This document shows positions 32,801 through 39,299 of a stretch of DNA of 49,417 nucleotides, in pieces. The notes below the pieces were generated by a model. That model did not search any database. It was given only the letters and a program-made list of their open reading frames with translations, and was not told the origin of the DNA. The position numbers and the translations under genes are program-made. Source of the stretch: Phoronis australis (lineage: Eukaryota; Phoronida; Phoronidae); assembly GCA_002633005.1 (NCBI GenBank), contig NMRA01000303.1:134438-183854 (forward strand), written 5' to 3'. How positions within the stretch are numbered: position 1 is the first letter of the stretch; every line of letters starts with the position of its first letter.

Positions 32801-35482
32801 TCCAAGATATGCACTTTTCAGCTTGGTGGCTGTGGTGCAGGGCTATCTCAGATTTTGACTCCCGAGTTTCCTACGTCTGGCCGCCTTTGTCTCGGCACCT
32901 GCTGGATCTCAGCACTCTAGCGGTAGTCCCCGGAAATTGTTGTTTTCAAGGACATTTTTATTTATGTTTTTTTATTTATTTCAACCTAATGGACATTATT
33001 TTGTTTCGTATCAGAGGTACATTTTTGTTATTCATAAACCATAGGCTGGCGTTCAACTGAACTTCTCTCCCGGTCAAAATTCAGAGATTCGATCGGCACA
33101 GGGAAGGGCACTGGATTACTGCCGGAACTCAAAGCCTTGGTCGAGCTGTTGTCACTAAAAATAAACCGTTGAATTACTTTTTGACGTGTACCTCTAGTAT
33201 ACACTATGTCTGTAGAGTTAGAGAGAGCTCATTTTGAAGTTGTTCAAACATGATATTTAGATTTATGAAGCTTTTAAAAAGAATATGAGTTATTTTTGTA
33301 AATACCCTATTTTTGCAACTACCACACCAAACTTGTAATCTTTTGTAACCATACCACGACTCAGTGATCATGCTACCTTCAAAATTAAATGAAAGGTACC
33401 TTTATGAAATGAAACTACAAAAAAATCCCAAGTTCATAAGAAGGTAGGCCTAATTGAAATGTCTTAATGGTGCAAACAGACAATTCCATAGGCGAATTTA
33501 GGGGGGGGAGCGTCCCCCCCCCTTGGCTGCTGCAAGCAAAATGAAACAGCAAGAGCGTGAAGCGTGAGGAAATATTGAGTTCAGTAACTAGGACCGGTAG
33601 CGGGCCCCCTGTGGTATTCTAGATCCGCCACTGAATTCCAGACATTAATTTGACTTAGACACAGCCCTAGACCTACCGGAGCTAACTGTTTGCCTAGGAC
33701 GAGATGAGTGTGTACCTGAGCTATGAACCTGAATTTTTTTATCAAAATATTTTGTTACAAGATTAGAAAAGCGTAAACAGTGCTATCGAGTCGACCTAGT
33801 CAGAGACTAGTGTGTTGTCTGTAATTTATCCTACTTTACTCCAGGAGTCCCACCACTGAGTTGTGAACTACTTTTCATTTGGCGAAATTTAGCAGACGAC
33901 AGAATAAAAATATCGGTGATTCTTCACTGATTTTATTCGAAAGATCATGAAATCTATGGAATTGTACAGATAATTCGACTTTAAGGTACATACCCAGTTT
34001 TACATGAACATATCGTATCAGTGGCCTTGTCATTTGTCAGGTGAAGGTGGCCCCAAGGCCGAGGGGTTCTTCGGATTTTCGCTGGCTCCTCGAGCACTTA
34101 TTTTTTCATCGTCACCTTTACAAATTCCCATATCATTAATGTACGATTCTCTGTTGAAAAGCATCGCCTCTTGTCTCTGTTGAAGCGTTTTCAAATAGTG
34201 CAAAAACAATCATCGATTCTACCAGGAACGCCGTTTAGCGACAGTGTATTTGCCTATGACATCTCGTTCGATTGTCAGGTATCACGTGACTTTTCGCATA
34301 GGGGCGGAGCTTGCGATAGGTCAATTATAGTCAAAACAGGCGGAGTACAATTTGATCACTCTGTACCAAATGCTTGTTAGCTTTGTAATATTAAACATTT
34401 AGTTTTTGGCTGGAGGCCTTCTGTGTAAATGTTCTTCTAGTGAATTGTTTGCTTTGTAAGTGCAATTTAGACATTATTAAATTCTTTTATTCACTAAAAA
34501 CTTATTATTAGCATGTGATTTTATTACGAGACATGTCACTTGATTTTTAAAATAATTATCATAAACAATAATTGGTCTCTTCAGTTCTCCAGTGGCGGAT
34601 ATGCTTTGAGTGTTTGAATGGAGATATATCCCTTGCCTGGTTAAGTATATGTCCAATTGGTGTTCTTTTCAGCTCCCAGCCAGCCTCCCAGCTCTCAAGC
34701 TCCAGCGTACAGTGGGCCCCCTGCCACAGGTAGGTGGCTAGACTATGATTTTGTAATGCACAAAAATCCAACTGCATTTTGTAGCTATGCAAACCTTTCA
34801 GAAATATAATAGGGTGAACAATGGAAGGTCACCAGACAACAAATAACGGTTAATAATTTGAAAATTTGCAGAAAGAAAATTGTTTTGCTTCAAAATTTCC
34901 CCAATTTTCAGTGAGGGAAAGTTCAATGATTTGAAAGCTGTCTAACAGTAGTATTACTTCCAACAGACATTGTTATGGTAGTAGTACTTACTAACTGTTG
35001 GGGAAATGCTGTTTTCCCATAAATGTTGCTGAAGATGCATCAATAGTGAGGTTGTTAGTTGATCTGCTCTTCATCTAGTAAGACTAATGGGCTTTTCATC
35101 TGTTCATTACTGCCTTGCAGCAGCAACAGCACCCTCTGGTTACACTCCACCTCCAGCCTTCGGTACAGCTGCACCGATGCCATCGGGTTACAACCCATAC
35201 GCCTTCCAGCAGCCTCCGCAACAAAACTACCAGCAACAGTCTTATGGACAGCCTGGTTACGGGCAGGGGTATACGGCACCGTACCCTCCAGCACAGCAGG
35301 GTTATCCGCAGGCTCATCTCGGGTACCCACCGCCTCAGCAGGGGTACCCTCCGCAACAAGGGTATCCACCAGGCAGCTACCCTCCACCACAACAAGGATA
35401 TCCCCCACAGCAGGGAGGTTATGGGCAGTATGGTGGTGGATATCAACAGCAGCCTCCCTATCCCCAACAACAGTGGCGATAA
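9069..35482 (+). CDS. PDCD6IP: ALIX / PDCD6IP, complete spliced coding region (17 exons)
   Basis: This encodes the ESCRT accessory protein ALIX, which in animals recruits CHMP4/ESCRT-III through its Bro1 domain and acts in multivesicular body sorting, exosome release, cytokinesis and membrane repair. I joined 17 exons by GT/AG sites, phase and homology into 2682 nt (893 aa; the human protein is about 868). The Bro1 domain covers about residues 1-360, the coiled V domain about 365-720, and a Pro/Gln/Tyr-rich tail 720-893. Landmarks are [50 protein letters not shown] (739-746), PSAP (753-756) and GYNPYAF. The start ATG is in good context (acaaagATGG) and matches the known N terminus. The ALG-2-type PPYPxYPGYPGY motif of vertebrates is not evident; Tyr-Pro-Pro-Gln repeats occupy that part of the tail. 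All junctions keep frame and no stop interrupts the model, so this is a live gene. Confidence 0.96.
10661..10763. mobile_element. 103-bp hairpin element in ALIX intron 1
   Basis: Arms 10661-10700 and 10724-10763 are 40 bp and complementary at 37 positions, with a 23-nt loop. The arms contain gtgcccacattt and gagaaccagtt. A decayed relative lies at 19975-20035. Confidence 0.8.
11390..11425 (+). repeat. Triplicated TATTAAC 11-mer before exon 2 acceptor
   Basis: Three tandem copies of an 11-bp unit containing TATTAAC, one base from the TACTAAC branch-site consensus. They place candidate branch adenines about 13, 24 and 35 nt before the AG. Confidence 0.75.
11431..11555 (+). CDS. PDCD6IP: ALIX exon 2 (residues 67-108)
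   Basis: Reads [14 protein letters not shown] through [17 protein letters not shown]. It is flanked by attattttAG and GGTAAC and leaves one base, G, for the next exon. The acceptor is preceded by three copies of a TATTAAC-containing 11-mer. Confidence 0.94.
11595..13060 (+). mobile_element. 1.47-kb DNA element with decayed coding region, family B copy 1
   Basis: The left end gGTATTCcCCCtAATAAGCG and the inverted right end CGTATTCaCCCCAATAAGCG form terminal repeats. Between about 12590 and 12960 the sequence matches the copy at 22374-22900. It has a readable fragment [12 protein letters not shown]...MGHIPHKIS followed by stops. This pattern (N..D.yAv.V...vGH.P..IS) belongs to an uncharacterised invertebrate domain I recall from transposon-like proteins. 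Copy 1 is broken by stops and shifts. Confidence 0.7.
13072..13746 (+). other. PDCD6IP: Remainder of ALIX intron 2
   Basis: AT-rich intron sequence; the acceptor lies in tattctattacAAG. No other feature recognised. Confidence 0.5.
13747..13874 (+). CDS. PDCD6IP: ALIX exon 3 (residues 109-151)
   Basis: Encodes [19 protein letters not shown] through AAKLYQ, the Bro1 core. The acceptor is ttacAAG|CC, with the Ala codon split from exon 2, and the donor is CCAG|GTGGGT. A minisatellite starts exactly at this donor. Confidence 0.95.
13869..14258 (+). repeat. Donor-anchored minisatellite, ALIX intron 3
   Basis: Degenerate unit of about 25 bp built on AGGTGGGTGTGGTTAC, starting at the exon 3 end (TACCAG|GTGGGTGTGG). 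Inside the array TACCAG|GTGGGT recurs near 14085 and 14216, so exon-end plus donor copies are repeated. The exon reading frame stays open into the array to a stop near 13976. Confidence 0.88.
14590..14637 (+). repeat. Distant block of the same GTGTGGTTAC minisatellite
   Basis: Three units of 17 bp (GGGTGTGGTTACAGGCG) lie 330 bp beyond the main array. This points to splitting of one array or a second expansion. Confidence 0.8.
14641..15318 (+). other. PDCD6IP: Remainder of ALIX intron 3
   Basis: No further feature recognised before the exon 4 acceptor. Confidence 0.5.
15319..15472 (+). CDS. PDCD6IP: ALIX exon 4 (residues 152-202)
   Basis: Encodes [15 protein letters not shown] through [15 protein letters not shown]. 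The acceptor is catttcAG and the donor AAAG|GTGAGT. It matches the Bro1 segment after the central helices. Confidence 0.95.
15473..15916 (+). other. PDCD6IP: ALIX intron 4
   Basis: T-rich intron of 444 nt, GTGAGT...CAG. Nothing else seen. Confidence 0.8.
15917..16026 (+). CDS. PDCD6IP: ALIX exon 5 (residues 203-239)
   Basis: Encodes [19 protein letters not shown] through KEVLPK. The acceptor is tcgtcAG, with the Asp codon split, and the donor is CCGAAG|GTCAGT. Phases match exons 4 and 6. Confidence 0.94.
16027..17576 (+). other. PDCD6IP: ALIX intron 5
   Basis: GTCAGT...CAG. Similar phrases 'taggttatcacccacactc' (16139) and 'gggtaatcacccactcc' (16640) hint at an old repeat. No element boundary can be set. 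Confidence 0.6.
17577..17693 (+). CDS. PDCD6IP: ALIX exon 6 (residues 240-278)
   Basis: Encodes [20 protein letters not shown] through YGEEIARLK. The acceptor is actcttcAG and the donor CTAAAG|GTGAGT; 39 whole codons. It aligns with the Bro1 helix of human ALIX that ends in FGEEIARLQ. Confidence 0.94.
17694..18283 (+). other. PDCD6IP: ALIX intron 6
   Basis: GTGAGT...TTAG, with no recognised element. Confidence 0.8.
18284..18506 (+). CDS. PDCD6IP: ALIX exon 7 (residues 279-352, end of Bro1)
   Basis: Encodes [14 protein letters not shown] through [20 protein letters not shown] to MCSRFQ. The acceptor is gactttAG. The donor is the weak site CCAAG|GTTATT, followed at once by a short TTTA repeat. 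Confidence 0.94.
18507..19216 (+). other. PDCD6IP: ALIX intron 7 with TTTA run at donor and an old dispersed repeat
   Basis: The donor GTTATT is followed at once by about four TTTA units. Sequence at 18630-18720 ('gattttgttcatatttgtac') resembles 32297-32340 in intron 15, so both may be pieces of one dispersed repeat. Confidence 0.45.
19217..19340 (+). CDS. PDCD6IP: ALIX exon 8 (residues 353-393, start of V domain)
   Basis: Encodes [18 protein letters not shown] through [10 protein letters not shown]. The acceptor is cgtttcAG, with the Asp codon split, and the donor is ACAG|GTAACA. It matches the human DLFEKMVPVSVQ segment. Confidence 0.94.
19625..19802 (+). CDS. PDCD6IP: ALIX exon 9 (residues 394-453, V domain)
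   Basis: Encodes [20 protein letters not shown] through NKEILDE. The AG at 19623-19624 is chosen because the alternative AG at 19610-19611 runs into an in-frame stop. The donor GATGAG|GTATGG starts a seven-copy 23-bp array. Confidence 0.95.
19799..19957 (+). repeat. Donor-anchored 23-bp minisatellite, ALIX intron 9
   Basis: Seven near-identical units, ATGAGGTATGGCAGGGGTGT plus three bases, start at the last bases of exon 9 (ATGAG|GTATGG). GAG|GTATG recurs every 23 bp, with GT at 19803, 19826, 19849, 19872, 19895, 19918 and 19941. Confidence 0.95.
19965..20040. mobile_element. Decayed copy of the 103-bp hairpin element
   Basis: Shares 'aatagt', 'tcccac.tttttgagaac', 'tccattgaataaca' and 'ctgtttctcaaaa' in order with the element at 10661-10763. 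The arms no longer pair well. Confidence 0.55.
20041..20667 (+). other. PDCD6IP: ALIX intron 9, between repeats
   Basis: No recognised feature. Confidence 0.4.
20672..21357 (-). mobile_element. piggyBac-like non-autonomous element with TTAA target duplication
   Basis: TTAA at 20668-20671 and 21358-21361 flank perfect 13-bp terminal repeats CTCTTAACATCCC. On the minus strand an ATG at 21102 opens [17 protein letters not shown]..., stopping at 21001; further acidic sequence [10 protein letters not shown] follows in another frame. An acidic N terminus is typical of piggyBac transposases, but the catalytic part is absent. A subterminal duplication of 'tcgggcggta.ggga' lies at 21300-21349. Confidence 0.72.
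21362..22118 (+). other. PDCD6IP: Remainder of ALIX intron 9 with pyrimidine-rich TCCTATTTT repeats
   Basis: 21396-21505 repeats 'cctatttttt' phrases several times. The rest up to the exon 10 acceptor shows nothing specific. Confidence 0.45.
22119..22340 (+). CDS. PDCD6IP: ALIX exon 10 (residues 454-527, V domain)
   Basis: Encodes [28 protein letters not shown], through GFELLSKSE. The acceptor is ttctcaAG and the donor TGAA|GTAGGT; 74 whole codons. Confidence 0.95.
22374..22900 (+). mobile_element. Family B copy 2, left-truncated, with better preserved ORF
   Basis: Begins 34 nt into ALIX intron 10. It matches 12590-13060 and ends with the same terminus (gGGGGAATACGGTA), present twice, at about 22845 and 22895. 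The left terminus is missing. See the ORF entry for its coding part. Confidence 0.7.
22424..22737 (+). pseudogene. C-terminal domain of an uncharacterised transposon-associated protein (family B)
   Basis: The frame reads [16 protein letters not shown], one stop (22474), then [64 protein letters not shown] to TAG. The order W.P..G / N..D.YavaV / iGHv.RkIS / GG...C.vT..yR / GL.IPC is a pattern I recall from invertebrate proteins of unknown function. Apart from the one internal stop the frame is open for about 100 codons. Function unknown. Confidence 0.6.
23093..23598. mobile_element. 506-bp hAT-like non-autonomous element
   Basis: Perfect 13-bp terminal repeats CAGGGCTTGGAAT are flanked by TAAAAT on both sides (23087-23092, 23599-23604). 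The interior repeats TTCCGCG near both ends. An ATG at 23338 opens a 29-codon ORF ([20 protein letters not shown]...) ending at 23427, probably the N-terminal stub of a lost protein. The CAGGG ends suit hAT, but a 6-bp duplication is shorter than the usual 8. Confidence 0.75.
23799..23850 (+). repeat. (TGT)n microsatellite in ALIX intron 10
   Basis: About 17 uninterrupted GTT units, with further GTT/GGT sequence to 23895. Confidence 0.95.
23928..24087 (+). CDS. PDCD6IP: ALIX exon 11 (residues 528-580, V domain)
   Basis: Encodes [20 protein letters not shown] through EIKEAKCDM and ends one base into a Ser codon before GTAGGT. The acceptor is gtccgcAG. It matches the human AAIPSANPAK segment and the charged helix after it. 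Confidence 0.94.
24088..24994 (+). other. PDCD6IP: ALIX intron 11, left part
   Basis: A 'gatattgata' run near 24120-24165, then AT-rich sequence with no element recognised. Confidence 0.45.
25172..25365 (+). pseudogene. THAP-like zinc finger fragment in the Kolobok-like element
   Basis: Reads [25 protein letters not shown], and after a shift [21 protein letters not shown]-x4-C spacing, then FF.F.. and a W, resemble the first half of a C2CH THAP domain. The later C and H are not convincing. The reading ends at a stop near 25361. Confidence 0.5.
25265..25549 (-). pseudogene. N-terminal part of a second element-encoded protein, possibly P2RX7-C-like
   Basis: 94-codon ORF opening [15 protein letters not shown] and containing [17 protein letters not shown] then [24 protein letters not shown] resembles the start of the zinc-binding P2X7 C-terminal-type domain found alone in many invertebrate proteins. 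The Cys-rich part expected next is not readable. It overlaps the THAP-like reading on the other strand. Confidence 0.4.
26766..26914 (+). CDS. PDCD6IP: ALIX exon 12 (residues 581-630, V domain)
   Basis: Encodes [20 protein letters not shown] through DLCSRIQ. The acceptor is catttcAG and the donor ACAG|GTGTGT. The motif ALAQDGxxNEEALS is shared with vertebrate ALIX. Confidence 0.95.
26915..27826 (+). other. PDCD6IP: ALIX intron 12 with 20-bp triplication
   Basis: A 20-bp unit with 'ctgcctgttctggtacattt' is repeated three times at 27603-27662. The rest is unremarkable. Confidence 0.7.
27827..27961 (+). CDS. PDCD6IP: ALIX exon 13 (residues 631-675, V domain)
   Basis: Encodes [20 protein letters not shown] through [16 protein letters not shown]. 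The acceptor is gttctAG and the donor ACCAAG|GTAAGA. A 33-bp minisatellite begins 19 nt into the intron. Confidence 0.95.
27981..28199 (+). repeat. 33-bp minisatellite near the ALIX exon 13 donor
   Basis: About 6.5 units of 33 bp (tttgtatgatttgtgtttag + gaacaaggggtgg) start 19 nt past the donor. GGAACAAGG in each unit resembles the exon end GGCACCAAGG, and the leading intron sequence already carries GGAACAAGGTTTG. Since 33 is a multiple of three, ORFs of perfect 11-residue repeats appear on both strands but are not genes. Confidence 0.92.
28200..29531 (+). other. PDCD6IP: Remainder of ALIX intron 13
   Basis: A phrase 'cgacttttgagaactcctgccattta' at 28590 may be another scrap of the hairpin family. 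Otherwise nothing seen. Confidence 0.45.
29532..29694 (+). CDS. PDCD6IP: ALIX exon 14 (residues 676-729, end of V domain, start of Pro-rich tail)
   Basis: Encodes [33 protein letters not shown], then [11 protein letters not shown]. The acceptor is atttcAG and the donor CTC|GTATGT. The human PSAP site lies near this position but is absent here. Confidence 0.94.
30371..30560 (+). repeat. tRNA-derived SINE-like sequence in ALIX intron 14
   Basis: A-box-like TAGTTCAGTGG (30379-30389) and B-box-like GGATTGGAATCC (30422-30433) are followed by non-tRNA sequence containing 'tctcctactcctctgagctc'. The flanks of intron 14 (29695-30944) show no other feature. Confidence 0.5.
30945..31019 (+). CDS. PDCD6IP: ALIX exon 15 (residues 730-754, Pro-rich tail)
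   Basis: Encodes [20 protein letters not shown] then PQAPS. It is 75 nt with phase 1 at both ends, so it could be skipped in frame. PPARPPPP is the same segment as in vertebrate ALIX, a proline-rich SH3-ligand region. Confidence 0.9.
31079..31160 (+). repeat. 40-bp perfect tandem duplication in ALIX intron 15
   Basis: The block beginning ttcatattgacaatgtgaga is present twice in tandem, at 31081 and 31121, without mismatch. Confidence 0.92.
31161..32436 (+). other. PDCD6IP: ALIX intron 15, left part
   Basis: AT-rich, no gene. 32297-32340 resembles 18640-18690 in intron 7. Confidence 0.4.
32605..32850 (+). pseudogene. THAP-domain pseudogene inside family C element
   Basis: From the ATG at 32605: MGKRC, stop, [14 protein letters not shown], stop, then shifted reading with PKNDFEK-like sequence, RPHEQLN and later a possible HF. 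MGKRCxxGxCxxDSRY and CGRPHEQLN are hallmarks of a common invertebrate THAP zinc finger. Stops and frameshifts make it non-functional. Confidence 0.6.
33489..33633. mobile_element. 145-bp nested element with G-run termini and AATTCCA duplication
   Basis: AATTCCA at 33482-33488 and 33634-33640 flank TAGGCGAATTTAGGGGGGGG ... CTAGATCCGCCACTG. The ends are imperfect inverted repeats (CAGTGGCGGATCTAG). It shares its right end with the element near 836. Nested in family C copy 1, so it inserted later. Confidence 0.75.
34327..34672 (+). other. PDCD6IP: ALIX intron 15, right end
   Basis: AT-rich. 'ccagtggcggata' at 34590 may be a terminus scrap of the CAGTGGCGGAT family. Confidence 0.4.
34673..34729 (+). 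CDS. PDCD6IP: ALIX exon 16 (residues 755-773, Pro-rich tail)
   Basis: Encodes [19 protein letters not shown]. It is 57 nt, phase 1 at both ends. The acceptor is cttttcAG and the donor CACAG|GTAGGT. Its first two codons complete the PSAP motif started in exon 15. Confidence 0.88.
34730..35120 (+). other. PDCD6IP: ALIX intron 16
   Basis: GTAGGT...CAG, 391 nt, no extra feature. Confidence 0.8.
35121..35482 (+). CDS. PDCD6IP: ALIX exon 17, terminal coding exon (residues 774-893)
   Basis: Encodes the Tyr/Pro/Gln/Gly-rich tail: [22 protein letters not shown], then many GYPPQQ-type repeats, ending YPQQQWR and TAA. GYNPYA matches human GYNPYAYGQ, and the QPP..YPQQ end is also similar. The acceptor is a tandem NAGNAG (ttgcAGcAG), so one Ala codon may be optional. 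Aromatic-proline tails of ALIX can self-associate; that role here is inferred. Confidence 0.94.
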
Positions 35483-36910
35483 AGGGAAAGGGTATTCCAT
35501 CTATTTGAGCTGCAATTAGTTGACATGATTAATCCGTACCTGGTTTCTGTAATAAGGAATTACTCAGAGCTTTTGATTATAATTTGATCTGCAGTTAATT
35601 GTGAGTGAACAGTGCCTGGTTTATGTTAAAAGGAATTACCTGTGGTATTTGACTATACTATGATGAACCTGATATACAATTAGTTGTAATTAAACTGCGC
35701 CTGGTTTATGTTAAATATTAATACTGATTTCCTGTTCAACAAATTCTGTGTAACACACAGACGTATGGAGTATATTACTGTTGAAAATATTTTGCCCATG
35801 CTTTCAGAATTTCTGAATGTTAATGCAGTGACTTCACGGCTGTGTGTCAAAATTGAAATGCGAGGTAGTTTGGGCTTTGTTTTCTGGATCTTGTGATTGT
35901 GTTGTCTTTAAATTAACTTTAATGTCTTTCAATTGTTGAATACGTCGTCTCATGTCACATTCTGTACGAGCGAACGTTTCCCCGCTTAATCACTGCTGTA
36001 TGGGCATCGTGTGCTCATGTACCACAGATTATCAGAATTTCTAAATCACTAGCAAAGTAGGAAGTGAATTGACCTATCACCAGGATTTTGAGTGACGGCT
36101 CAATTGACCAATCAGAACACAGCAATGACGGCATTCTTGACACACCTTCATTTCCAAGCTGCCATTTTACCCAACAAACAACACGTTGCCATGTAAAATT
36201 TATTGTTAGTTAGCCGACATTACGCAAGGGGGCGGAGCTTGCGACGAGTCAATTCTTCAGTGTGCACTGAATTTCCTTGTCCGTGTATTGTGTACTTAGG
36301 AATAAACTTTTGTTCTTGTCCTTCAATTTCATGCGATGACAGAAATTGAGTCAATTTTCCAATTGAACAGTGCTTTCTGACAATGTACAGAAGTCCAAGG
36401 ATTTCCTCTAACTTAAAGCTGCTGAACCCGAATTGCCAAAATAAGTTAAGATGGTAATTGAACCAAATTTGTTATTCAACGTTAATTTTGATCACAGCCA
36501 CGCGTCGTATTATCTATGAATAATTGCAGAATGTCTGAAACATTGGCAGTCCAATTCCAGTGACCTCAATAGGTTAGTGGGAAATATTTTTTTTCGATTC
36601 CAAACAATTCCAACCTTGGTCAAAAACAAGGATTCAGCAATTTTAAGACTGGAGGTACTGAGTTATGTTATTTGATGTCGTTTTGTGAAAATATTCCTCA
36701 TTAGCTTGTACTGTTTGCTCAGGCAGCGAACTATAAATTGTGGAGGAAACGGTGATATTTAACTTTCATTTACGAAAGATGTACCGTGTAATCTAACTAC
36801 AATAAGATGTTATTGTATATAGTGATATTTGATGCATTCATTATTTCAAGGTGTTTATTAAGTGTTCAACAATGTGCTACGAAATAAACATGCAAGAGCA
36901 GTCTTCTTGA
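35483..36910 (+). other. PDCD6IP: ALIX 3' UTR with candidate poly(A) signals
   Basis: Non-coding sequence follows the TAA. AATAAA motifs lie at 36301-36306, 36883-36888 and 36960-36965. The first is 47 nt past a 188-bp MITE, so if later signals are used the MITE is part of the mRNA. Related sequence around a 'gtgcctggtttatgttaa' motif recurs near 35540, 35610 and 35700. The true end cannot be fixed from sequence alone. Confidence 0.5.
36067..36254. mobile_element. 188-bp MITE, family C copy 2, in ALIX 3' UTR region
   Basis: Starts AATTGACCTATCACCAGG and ends GGGGCGGAGCTTGCGA..GTCAATT, like the ends of the 1.89-kb element. It keeps 'gaccaatcagaacacag' and 'gccattttaccc' from the left part. 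It looks like an internal deletion derivative. Confidence 0.8.
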
Positions 36911-36969
36911 CAATTATTTTGTTTGAAATATAAAATACCCATCAGTGTATGTCACTGAAAATAAACTGC

Positions 36970-39299
36970 TTAAACCTACTTTGTACAGTATCAGTAATTC
37001 TCAGGATGCTACAGAACTTAACTCTTAACGTTTTTATGGGTAACGAAAATCAATGGGCGCATGTTGAAGAGCACAGATTTGTTGTATAGGTGTCCCTTAA
37101 TTCAGAATCCCATAAGTGTCATGCGGACAATCGTCTGCTCGTCACACTAGCAGTTGATGTTGGATAGACACTACTCCTGTAATCACATCTGCAGTAAACC
37201 GAGATCCAACCTGCTTGAAACAGTACTAAAATACTTGATTTGCAATTAATAGTGCAGCTTATTTGAGTGACTGCAATACCACAATTCCTTGTGTATAAGA
37301 CGTGTCACTTTATAAGGTAAATTCTCCCAGGTGAGACTTTCTTAAAACAAAATACGATGAAAGCTTTTCAAAAGGCTTCCAAATTCACTGTGCAATATGC
37401 TTTCCATTTTGCTGGTTTCTTTCCACTTTAGTTTAGCACTCTTCCATTATTGTATTGAAAGCATATTTGTCTAAAATCATAATCATGGTGAAAAAACATA
37501 CTAATAAGACAGTATTATTATATAAGTGATTTATTGCTAGCAAAAAATTGTAAAAATAATACATGGAATAGAATCTTCATAGACAGCACAAAAGTTGAAG
37601 CTTGCTAATGCACAGGATACAATTACTGCATTCAAAGGTTTAACTTGATGAAAAAGCAGAACGTCCAATCGGAATGCAGAAAACTAAGGCGTCCAATCAG
37701 TCCTGTGGACAATAAGCATAATTAAATGCTCTGACCAATCATGTGCGATCACCACAGGCGAACAAAGCAATCTCACGACATATGTCACTGGAATGTAGCC
37801 TTCTTATAGCAAGAAGGCAGATCTCTAGTCTGATTTGGAGGCAGACTGAGAATGCAGCTCAGTATTTTCAGATGGTGGATCACATGTCCAATTTGCCTTC
37901 TGATTGGATGGTATTCGAACATTACAAAATTAATGTGGCAAACATCAAATGCACACATAAAAATAAAGATATGAAACATGTCACTTAACAAAACATAAGG
38001 TGCAAGATTTTAATTAGAACTTACTAATATGCGAATATTTATGAACAAAGTGTGCAAACATCACAAGTACCACACACAAACACCCAATACCATAAGTAGA
38101 GCGAGATTCCATCTCCTAAGTCCAACTTAAGACTAGATCTAGTATTTCCAACTTGACTTGCCAATTTAAAGTGCTTCACAAAAAATCTCGGAATAACCAG
38201 GTTACGCTACTAAAACTCAGATGTTTTGTGCAATGGGCCCAACCATGAGGTCTGCGCACGTCTGATGCACCGCAAACGACATCGGGCCACCTGCACTGTT
38301 TGTTTTTTTTTAGTAAAACTCTCCAAGTCAGTCTTCATAACATACAGCTCGAGATAATCAGGTTTTTGGCCGAGAATTAAGTCTAACAGGTGAGTTTGGG
38401 AATTCTTGATAAGTTTTCTTAGTTGGGGAGTGTAATGGTTGTCATTGAGAACACAAGAAAATACATGTACTTCTAAACGTGATTTTTCAAAAAAAAATAT
38501 TTTGTAAGAAAACCCGCTATAAAGTTAGCAAAATGCATTTATCAGACAATATATCAGTGGTCATTCACGAGTCCATTAAGACTCAAGACAGAAATTAGGT
38601 GTTGCGTTCAATCTCCATAATTGCCTAAAAGAGGTTTAGCCAAATAACTATGAACACGCCACAGTCTATTAATAGTTTATAGAAATTTAGCTCAGGAACT
38701 AGCAGTTAAAAGTATATCCTTCGAGACTTCACACTTTCGTGAAATTTCGCTATTTTTTCAGATATATTTTTGTGCAGCAAAAGACAGTTTCACTATTCAT
38801 AAAAAGATCTTGGGGCTAATCACAAAAACTCTACTTGCCCAAAACCATCCAAATGTTTACGAATGGCTAGATTCAGAAACTATGAGGGACATTTTCTTTA
38901 ATTTTTATTTGGTATCAAAAATAAAAAATTACAAAAGGGGTCACCGTAAACTGGACTGCTTCGTAGACAATTGCTTCATGGACAACTGGACTGATCACTC
39001 GGATCCTTCTGATCGCACAAACCAAAAACCATCGTGGACTTAAAAACTTAAACAGTAGTTTTCAAAATAAAGTGGACAGTGTTGAATTTTGACAGAAATT
39101 TGCATCTAAATATCCATTACTTTTCGACTAGAACATACACTTTGTCGACATCACAACAACTTTCCTTGCAAGTTTGGATAGGCGCAATAACATCACATTA
39201 AACTCTGAAGTTAAAAAAGTAATTTTACTGCAACGAAAGATTGACTTAATTGCCAAGTTATTCCAGCAAGTACTTCGACCAAGTTTGGCAGAGTCGAAC
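36970..39299. other. Intergenic region between convergent ALIX and ATIC
   Basis: Only short ORFs. May include long 3' UTR of either gene. No gene or repeat recognised. Confidence 0.4.

Larger units (their letters stand above)
32437..34326 (+). mobile_element. 1.89-kb DNA element with THAP remnant, family C copy 1
   Basis: Perfect 14-bp terminal repeats AATTGACCTATCGC (32437-32450 and inverted 34313-34326). The left 100 bp and the last 30 bp match the short copy at 36067-36254. A broken THAP reading lies at 32605, and a 145-bp element is nested at 33489-33633. The target duplication is unresolved because AATT is palindromic. Confidence 0.78.

Noticed and set aside
35055-35519. 117-149-aa ORFs in other frames and antisense over ALIX exon 17
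   Set aside because: Shadows of the Gln/Pro/Tyr-repeat exon; only the frame with APSGYTPPP...QQQWR matches ALIX and fits the splice phase.
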